The notes beneath the pieces are model-generated. The model saw nothing but the letters and a program-made list of their open reading frames with translations, was not told where the DNA came from and did not search any database. The translations under genes and the position numbers were made by a program. Below, piece by piece: positions 56,691 to 64,000 of a stretch of DNA of 64,000 nt; position 1 is the first letter of the stretch, and each line of letters opens with the position of its first letter. Source of the stretch: Aralia elata (Eukaryota; Streptophyta; Magnoliopsida; Apiales; Araliaceae); contig CM068380.1 in assembly GCA_034770075.1 (NCBI GenBank), positions 42,018,518 to 42,082,517 on the forward strand, given 5' to 3'.

Positions 56691-57597
56691 CAACCGGCGA
56701 CGATAACCGGGGGTTACGAGATGGGTGACCGGCGACGATACCCGGCCCCGACAAGACAATCGACCGGCGACGATAACCGGCGATTACGAGATGGGTGACC
56801 GGCGACGATACCCGGCCCCGACGAGACAATCGACCGGCGACGATAACCGGCGATTACGAGATGGATGTCCGGCGACGATAACCGGCTCCGACAAGATAAC
56901 CGACCGGCGACGATAACCGGGGGTTACGCGATGGGTGATCGGCGACGATACCCGGCCCCGACATGACGATCGACCGGCGACGATAACCGGCGATCACGAG
57001 ATGGATGTCCGGCGACGATAATCGGCTCCGACAAGATAACCGGCCGGCGACGATAACCGGGGGTTACGAGATGGGTGACCGGCGACGATACCCGGCCCCG
57101 ACATGACGATCGACCGGCGACGATAACCGGCGATCACGAGATGGATGTCCGGCGACGATAACCGGCTCCGACAAGATAACCGACCGGCGACGATAACCGG
57201 GGGTTACGAGATGGGTGACCGGCGACGATACCCGGCCCCGACGAGACAATCGACCGGCGACGATAACCGGCGATTACGAGATGGATGTCCGGCGACGAAA
57301 ACCGGCTCCGACAGGATAACCAACCGGCGACGATAACCGGGGGTTACGAGATGGGTGACCGGCGACGATACCCGGCCCCGACAAGACAATCGACCGGCGA
57401 CGATAACCGGCGATTACGAGATGGGTGTCCGGCGACGAAAACCGGCCCCGACAAGACAATCGACCGGCGACGATACCCGGCGGTTACGAGATGGGTGACC
57501 GGCGACGATACCCGGCCCCGACGAGACGATCGACCGGCGACGATAACCGGCGATTACGAGATGGGTGACCGGCGACGAAACCCGGCCCCGACAAACG
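56691..57597. repeat. 70-bp tandem array, about 13 units
   Basis: Same unit type as 5880-6445 (GACCGGCGACGA starts every 35 bases, ACGAG marker every 70: 56716, 56786, 56856 and on). Unit variants (GGGGGTTACGAG, ATGGATGTCC) recur in a higher-order pattern. Confidence 0.95.
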
Positions 57598-57760
57598 GTG
57601 ACACCTGTGGAACCATATCAAAAGACTGTACAGGGGTCATTTTTCATCAAATTTACAATGTTGTGTCACATGCATTGAATATATGATAATTCTGTACGTG
57701 ATCCATGCAGGTTAGGTGTCAAGGTCCTAGCCTATCAGAGTCAAAAGCGATGGTTGCCCA
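57598..57760 (-). pseudogene. Remnant of the antisense PMD/DUF7745 region
   Basis: Two stretches match 2895-3140: the segment with AGACTGTACAGGGGTCATTT, and the segment with CCTAGCCTATCAGAGTCAAA, which in the other element covers the end of PMD exon 3. The genes themselves are deleted. A few more satellite-like units follow at 57845-57945. Confidence 0.55.
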
Positions 57761-58109
57761 AGAACGATGTACGAGAACGAACTCCAAGGATGCCCTTCAA
57801 GGCTAGTCAGGAGAATAACTTCCTTTGATGGCAATGGGATGGAATAAGGGGATTACGAGAGGGGTTGACCGGATATAAGACCCGACATTCACAGGACAAT
57901 CGACCGGATACGAGACCCGGCGATTACGAGACGAGCGACAGGTTAGGGATTGATGCATTGACACCTTTACAAATGTGTTGCATGCCTTACATCTTACGTT
58001 ATATCATAAGTTGTATGTGTTGCACTGTCATTCTTATGCACTGTCATTCATGCATCGTGTGTCTACTTCTTTATCCTGTTCATTTCATTAGACATTGCAT
58101 GAACATGAT

Positions 58110-58122
58110 AAAGAGGGGCAGC
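58110..58122 (+). promoter_or_regulatory. Polypurine tract
   Basis: AAAGAGGGGCAGC precedes the 3' LTR, identical to 6598-6610. Confidence 0.88.
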
Positions 58123-60175
58123 TGTAGACACCCAAATTTTGCGCTTCGTATACTAACCGTGATAGGACGGCAAAAATCGTCAAATGAACCGGCCTGTGAG
58201 GGCGAGGGATGCACAAGAACGAACATTCGACGCCACCGCGACGATTTACAACCGAAACCGACGTGACAGCAGGGCCGTCCGAAATGAGCCTGCCCGAATG
58301 ATGCGGCACGTCTCCCAGTGATTCCCGGACTGCAAAATACAAACCTGTCGGCGAAAACTGACGTCACGACACGCGAATCGAGGTGCGGCACGGAAATCGA
58401 GAAAATCAGCCCACCCAGCCGCGGATTGATCTGCGGCCAAACGAATAAAATAATGGTGGTGCGCACGGGACTCGAAACCAGGAAACCAGCTGAGTGCGAT
58501 GGGGGGTGGGCCAGCCAGCCGCAGATCCATCTGCGGCCAGCCGCAGATCAATCTGCGGCTGCCCTAATGCAGCCTATTTCAGCTCATTCAGCATACAGGA
58601 ACAAAGAGAGAGCAGCAGCAGCAGCGGCGGAAAAAAAAGAAAAGAAGGAGAAAACAGCAAGAAAAATAGAGAGAAAAGAGAGAAAAGAAGTGAGAAATTG
58701 TACCCATTTTGTGAGATTACATCTCATATTTCCTACTCTATTCAATACACAAATTCATACATATTGTGGGGATCATTTGCAAGGTGAAAAATCCTTTGTT
58801 TTAGCATTTTGTTTTACCATTTTTGTTAAGCTTTTATCATCCAAATTATATTAAATGTAGTTTCCTTGTGTATTGTTGTGGATCTATGGATTGAGGGCTA
58901 TTAGTGAGGGTTCCCAAATGGAACGAAATTCCTCCTAATGGCCCGATGATATCCATTTGATGATTTTTTAGCTCGTTGTAATGATGTATCGTGCATAGGT
59001 TGTTTAGATTGCTATTTTAGGATCTTGTGGGTGTGTAGCGATTTTGAATGTGAGCCTAGGAGCGCGACCTCGTGGTCCAAATCCGATGATGGACATCTTT
59101 TGATATATGTAATAAATTCGATGTACCTTTCATTGTAAATATGTAATCGTCGGGCCTTAAAACGACGCCAAGGCGAGAATCGTGTTTAAGGCCCCGAAAT
59201 AGTGAAACTTGTGATTGTAGGCGTTTGGGGTTATTTTGATGGCTTACATGCCCATGAATAGCTCCGACGTGTGTTTATGCTCGATTTGATTTATGAGACG
59301 AAATTGATTTCAAAGCCAAATGATAAGATCTTCATAAAATCAATCAAACTAGGCTATTAGCATCACGAGGTTAATAAATGGGAAATGCTAATGAATGTCG
59401 ATTCCTATTTAACGAGAAAGCTAAGGAGAATCGTTTTCAAATATCATAAGGAATGATTTTGTCAAATAATTGACGTTTTATTAAACCGTTGTGCATAGGG
59501 TTAAAGAGATTCTAGAAGTTGCCCATCATTTGAGTTACAAAAGCAACGTATAGATCTCGATTCCTATTTTGACAAAGGTTTAAAACTCCTGTTTTGCCAA
59601 AACGACACCTAACGAAAAATCTCATAGTTTTTGACAATTAAAATCAAACCTTTCTTATAAAGAATCAAGCTTTCTCGTGTATGCCGAAAAGACATTCCGA
59701 AGCATTCTCAAATTTAAAGCACGACTTTCCCTAAAAATTCAAATGATTCTTTCATACAAACTCACCACAACATTCATTAAGCACACACACACACACGCAC
59801 ACATACACATTTCATGAATTAAAGGATAGGAAAACATCAAGGTTGCGGTAACCGTGCTTCACGGAAGTCGGGGGGTGCCTAACACCTTCCCCTCGCTTAA
59901 GCAAGCCCCCGAACTTTATGAATCTCGATTCGCAGACCAATTAATTCGGAGTCACATATGAGCCAGCGATTTACGAAAACGAAATTCGGATGAGTTGGTA
60001 CATCCATTTCAAATATACCAACTGGCGACTCTGGTTAATTGGCTCATCATAAAAAAACGATCTTTCAAAACCCCCGTCGACATCAAAGCCGACCCTTTTC
60101 CAAAAAATCATCTAATGAAGGCTAAAAATCGGAAAAGGGCAACAATCGCATAAGCGGATAAAACCGGCGTCGACA
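58123..60175 (+). repeat. 3' LTR of young Ogre-like element
   Basis: 2053 bp, nearly identical to the 5' LTR. Palindromes are at 58418-58437, 58518-58537 and 58540-58559. It is followed by AGCAT. Confidence 0.97.
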
Positions 60176-60291
60176 AGCATTTCACTAGTGAACTCTGTAC
60201 AAAGCTTCTTTGTCAAGGTTGAAAGAATTTCATAGAGAAAAGGATACTAAGAGAAAGAGAAATTTGTGTGTACTGAAACAAAAACTAAATT
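60176..60291. repeat. Right half of the unclassified repeat
   Basis: Matches 15795-15890. It ends AAATT at 60287-60291, the likely target duplication of the copia element that starts at 60292. Confidence 0.75.
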
Positions 60292-62089
60292 TGTTAGGTT
60301 TGTATAACGCGAACATGCAATCAAATTACATTAATAAAGCGGAAGCGCGATAAAATCAGATTTTAAATTTTATACAAACCATCACCATGATCTTTCTTTA
60401 TGCACAATTAATAATTAAACGAAAGAGATTGAGAATAAGAATTATACCCTTGTAGAATTCTAGCTTCCTCAGGTACAAGTTCACCTCCAATTCCTTCGCG
60501 TTCTCCTTGAATTTCACCGATTAAATTCCTTCCTTTGATCAACGTTAGCCACCCAATTGTTTGGCCTCTAGAGGTGATCCACCAAGGAATAATACTTGTT
60601 CAAGAAGATGGGTGTTGGCAAAATCCTAGTTTCTATCTCTATAGAAATTGTAAGTACTCTCTACAATTCTTATGAAAGAGTGTGTAACCCTAATCTATGA
60701 TAAGACTTCTCTTATTTATAGATGTAGGAAAACCCTTCCCTAAACTATTTAGGATTAGGGTTTCTATTCTAATTAAACTCCTTTAATTAAATTAAACTCC
60801 TAATCCAATTAGGAATTCATGTGAGAGTACTTCTATTAATTAATTCTTAATCCCTATTAGGAATTAAATAATAGTAATAGTAATAATAATAATAAGACTC
60901 CTCTTATTAATTTATATTTAATATTTCTAAAATATTAAATAATAAATATTAAGCTATTTAATTTATTCTATCTCCATAGACTAAATTAAATACACTTAAC
61001 TTATTATTACAATTATGCCATTTACTTCTTAAATAAATATTTTCCTTTTGCGGTGTGACCCTTTAGGTTCTCCATATTAAACCGGTTGTGAATAAATCAA
61101 TTAGAACAATTCTAATCTTATTTAAATAAATAAATTAAACTATTTAATTCATTTAAATAAATAATATTTATTCTACAATAAGGGTAAGCCCCCTTAGCGA
61201 TCAACGACTTTCCAAATAATATAGATTTCAACATTAATCATAAAAGAACCTTTCAGTGCATAGTTACCGTACAATTCAATCCTTCTACCATACAATGTCC
61301 CAATTAAATATAAGACATGGAATTACTGTCAAGTCTTATTTTATTTAATTATATGTATTTCGATTCTGAAATGCACAACTCTGATTAATGCAAATTAGAA
61401 ACTCTTTTCTAATTTCATTCTGCTTTGGCCAAAGACTTCTGAGTCGTCATTTATCGAATCACATAGGACATTCTCTCCTTTTACTAGAAGTGGTAGATTC
61501 TTTGTTGATCATTCACCTATTTCCATGTACAACTTATTATACCCAATCATACCCTTTGATATACCCTAAAGGTCTTAAGGGACATGTCAAAGTATAATTC
61601 ATCATACACAAGATACTATGATGATCTCAAGTCCAAAGATCACTTGTACTACTATCACTAGAGGAAGTCCTATTGACAGGCGAGTAAAACTCCATTAGGT
61701 ATTCCTTAGCGAGCCACGTTCAGTGAACTTATTCTCTAATAAGCACCTACATACTTGCTTTAGTGTCTCCACACAAATGATTATGAGATCAATCATTCTC
61801 TTCATAAGAGCAAGCAACGTATGTACTAATCTATCCGGATTCACTAATCCCCTTTTTAGTAATCCATCGATTAGGAACAATTTAAGTTTGTGAGCTATCT
61901 ACAATTTAGATCTCATTAGCATGATCACCATCATTATTCTAAAAGCATTACTCAAAACTATGAGTTTATCACATTTAATATAACAGCACTATGTAGATAA
62001 TGTAAAATGCCTTTTAACAACCGAATAAGATTACAAAATATATGCTACATCATATTAAATATGATTGGCTTGTGTGCATACTACTTTCA
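60292..62089 (-). repeat. 3' LTR of Ty1/copia element
   Basis: On the - strand it starts TGAAAGTAGTATGCACACAA at 62089, directly after the polypurine tract, and ends GTTATACAAACCTAACA at 60292, 1798 bp in all. It is non-coding and AT-rich. Confidence 0.8.
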
Positions 62090-62101
62090 ATCTCCCACTT
62101 G
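62090..62101 (-). promoter_or_regulatory. Polypurine tract of copia element
   Basis: On the - strand AAGTGGGAGAT lies directly before the LTR start, as in many plant copia elements. Confidence 0.75.
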
Positions 62102-64000
62102 CACTAAAGTCAATCGTCATGGTATCTAATACCCTTCTTCTCTAAGTGACGATCATCCTGCTGTTTGGATAAAGCTTCAGTAAATGGATATGCAATGTTG
62201 TTCTTGAGAGTCCACTATCTCTATAGTTACTTCTCCTCTTTCAGTGATTCCACTAATCAAATGAAAGTGCCGCAATACATGTTTGAATCCAAGATGAGAC
62301 TTAGGAACTATTCCTAGTTCTGTAATGAACTTTTCATCCAAACAATCAACTTGCAGCTTCATTTACAGCTATATACTTTGTCTTTATCACTAAACAAGCA
62401 ACTCTTTACTGTTTGGAACCTTTCCAATTTACTGCACCACCTTTCAAGGTAACGATTTACTTTAAAGTGGATTTGTTATCGTCTTGGTCAGTCTGAAAAA
62501 CTTGAATCTGTTAAGCCCTCTAGTTTTTATTCAGACCTACCATGAATCATGATCACATCTTCAGTACCGGTTAAGTACTTAAAGATGTTTATCACTGTCT
62601 TACAGTGATCTTCTCCAGAATATGACTGATCAACATCAAGCCTAGTATATTCATTGCATACATGATAGTAACTCATGCGATCTCTCTTTCAATTTGGGAC
62701 AATTTTAGAGAGATTCACTCCATGGCTCATCATTATGAGACCTCTCTTGGAGTTTGCCATGTTAAACGCCTTTAGCATCGAATGAATATACGTTCATTGG
62801 GTCAAGCCGAATATCCTTTTAAATCTATCTGTATAGATTTATATCCCCAATTTATAGGATGCTCCTCCCAAGTCATTCATGGAGGAATGTTTAGACAATT
62901 TTATCTTTACTGATTGTAGCATTAGTGTGTTATTCCTTGTCAGTAGTATATCAACATATAATACCAAGAATGTCACAGCGCTCCCACTGACCCTTTTGTA
63001 CACACTAGGTTCATTCCCATTTTTGATAAAATCAAACTCTTTTGATTGTCTCATCAAAATGAATGTTCCATCTTTAAGAAGCTTGCTTCAATCCATTAAT
63101 GGATCATTGTAGCTTAAAACACGATTTGCTTCAACCTTTGAAACAATTTCCTCTGGTTGTATCATACATACATTCTCCTCAAGTCTTCATTGAGGAAGGG
63201 TGTCTCCACATCCATTTTTGCCAGATTTCGTAATAAGCTACAATCACAAGCAAAATCCAAATGGACTTGAGCATTACCCAGTAATAAGGTTTTATCACAG
63301 TCAACTCCTTGACTTTATTTGAAACCTTTTAAACAGGTCTGGTCTTATAGGTCTCCACCTTGCCATTTGCCCAATCTTTCTCTTAAAGACCCATATTCAC
63401 ACTCTTGGCACTATGCCCTTTTGTGGAGTAACCAGAGTCTATACTTGGTTCTCATACATGGAGTCCATTTCGGATTTCATGGCCATTTGCCATTTCTCTG
63501 AGTGTCTTCTACTCATAGCCTCATTGTATATAATTGGATCATCATCCTCTATGATGCGTACCTCATCATCATCCTCTATGATGAATCCATACCTCCCAGG
63601 TATCTTCGGTACTCTTCCAGATTTACGATTCGGTTGTGGTACAATAGGTCTATCTACAGGTTCCTCGATTCGACTTAAAGTGCTTTGTGGTTCTTGAACT
63701 CCTTCAAGATCTTTTACCCTCCCACTAGCTCCTTCAATGATAAACACCTTTATCTAAGAAGGCAGCGTGTAGGATTATAGTAATAATACCCTAAACTTAC
63801 TTTAAGATATCCCACAAGTCTGCACTTGTCAGATTTTGTCCCAAACTTATCTTTGAAACCTTTTCACATAAGCTGGACAACCCTTATCTTAACATACTTA
63901 AGATTAGGAATCCTCCCTATCCATAACTTTTATGGAGTCTTGGGGCCGGATTTTGAGGTTACCTTATTATGTAGATATGCAGCCGTTTCTAGGGCATAAC
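62102..64000 (-). pseudogene. Ty1/copia Pol (integrase end, RT, RNase H end), decayed, runs off the window
   Basis: In - strand order: an integrase C-terminal part with GTKSDKCRLVGYLK-like sequence near 63830. Then the linker RKSGRVPKIPGRYGF near 63600 and SEKWQMAMKSEMDSMYENQV near 63440-63500, the typical start of copia RT. Next RT motifs with FIKNGNEPSVYKRVSGSAVT and VTFLVLYVDILLT near 62940, where the YVDD box has lost one D, then SMNDLGGASYKLGI. Near 62190-62350 comes the RNase H end (KFITELGIVPKSH, HFHLISGITERGEV). The frames are shifted and stopped many times. Gag and the 5' LTR would lie to the right of the window. Confidence 0.85.

Larger units (their letters stand above)
49984..60175 (+). 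mobile_element. Young non-autonomous Ogre/Tat-like element, complete
   Basis: 10,192 bp with 2053-bp LTRs (49984-52036, 58123-60175). The target duplication AGCAT is at 49979-49983 and 60176-60180. The primer site and polypurine tract are intact. The interior has only scraps of aRNH and integrase, no gag or RT, three tandem arrays and a remnant of the antisense gene region. The LTRs differ at about five places by eye (indels near 50029 and 51095, substitutions such as 50134 T/C and 51600 C/T), so the insertion is recent. Confidence 0.95.

Noticed and set aside
56277..56759. A 160-codon minus-strand frame with repeated ALPR/PSQG segments, as a possible repeat protein
   Set aside because: It is a translation of the 97-bp tandem array; other frames over the array are equally open and no start or flanking domain supports it.
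56614..57686. Several overlapping 60- to 130-codon frames on both strands
   Set aside because: They are translations of the 70-bp satellite, whose period is not a multiple of three, so all frames are open in parts.

Overview
This window is plant nuclear DNA, almost certainly from a eudicot, and it is a nest of mobile elements. I see no ordinary host gene. The evidence for a plant is the set of long-LTR Ty3/gypsy families (Ogre/Tat-like, Tekay/Del-like chromovirus, Tat with two RNase H domains), a Ty1/copia element, an endogenous caulimovirid, a LINE fragment, a tRNA-derived SINE, and plant-type TATAAATA promoters.

Layout. 1-8704: an Ogre/Tat-like element on the + strand, of which only the right part lies in the window. 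Its 3' LTR is 6611-8704, preceded by a polypurine tract and a 70-bp tandem array. Upstream of these it carries two antisense genes, a three-exon plant-mobile-domain (PMD) gene (5094 to 3122) and a DUF7745-like gene (2901 to 1966). The DUF7745-like gene is cut by a second member of the same family on the - strand (LTR 1965-1378, intact gag start 590-1). 8705-12300 is an endogenous pararetrovirus with promoter, Met-tRNA primer site and movement protein. 12310-15226 is a chromovirus-type LTR on the - strand. 15232-15743 is an inverted piece of the same pararetrovirus. 15744-17675 holds a repeat, a LINE fragment and a truncated LTR.

17676-37024 is a Tekay-like chromovirus with 3.8-kb LTRs and a decayed gag-pol ending in a chromodomain. 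Its RNase H is split by a 6.1-kb non-autonomous LTR element (25268-31350, target duplication TTTGC). That inner element carries a long open frame with two degenerate reverse-transcriptase-like segments. 37497-49806 is probably a solo LTR, interrupted by a SINE, which is itself interrupted by a complete but decayed 9.8-kb Tat element (39461-49265, dual RNase H, SR-rich gag, antisense spliced gene).

49984-60175 is a complete, young, non-autonomous Ogre/Tat-like element: 2053-bp LTRs with about five differences by eye and target duplication AGCAT. It keeps only scraps of integrase and RNase H, but it has three kinds of tandem array and a scrap of the antisense PMD/DUF7745 region. 60292-64000 is a Ty1/copia element on the - strand with its 3' LTR.

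The points most worth a second look are the 27024-29876 reading frame, the antisense two-gene cassette of the Ogre-like family, the short GC-rich palindromes repeated in several unrelated LTR families, and the telo-box cluster and alternative-hairpin sequence in the chromovirus U3. All coordinates of LTRs with matching target duplications were read base by base. Family names come from recognition of motifs, not from searches.
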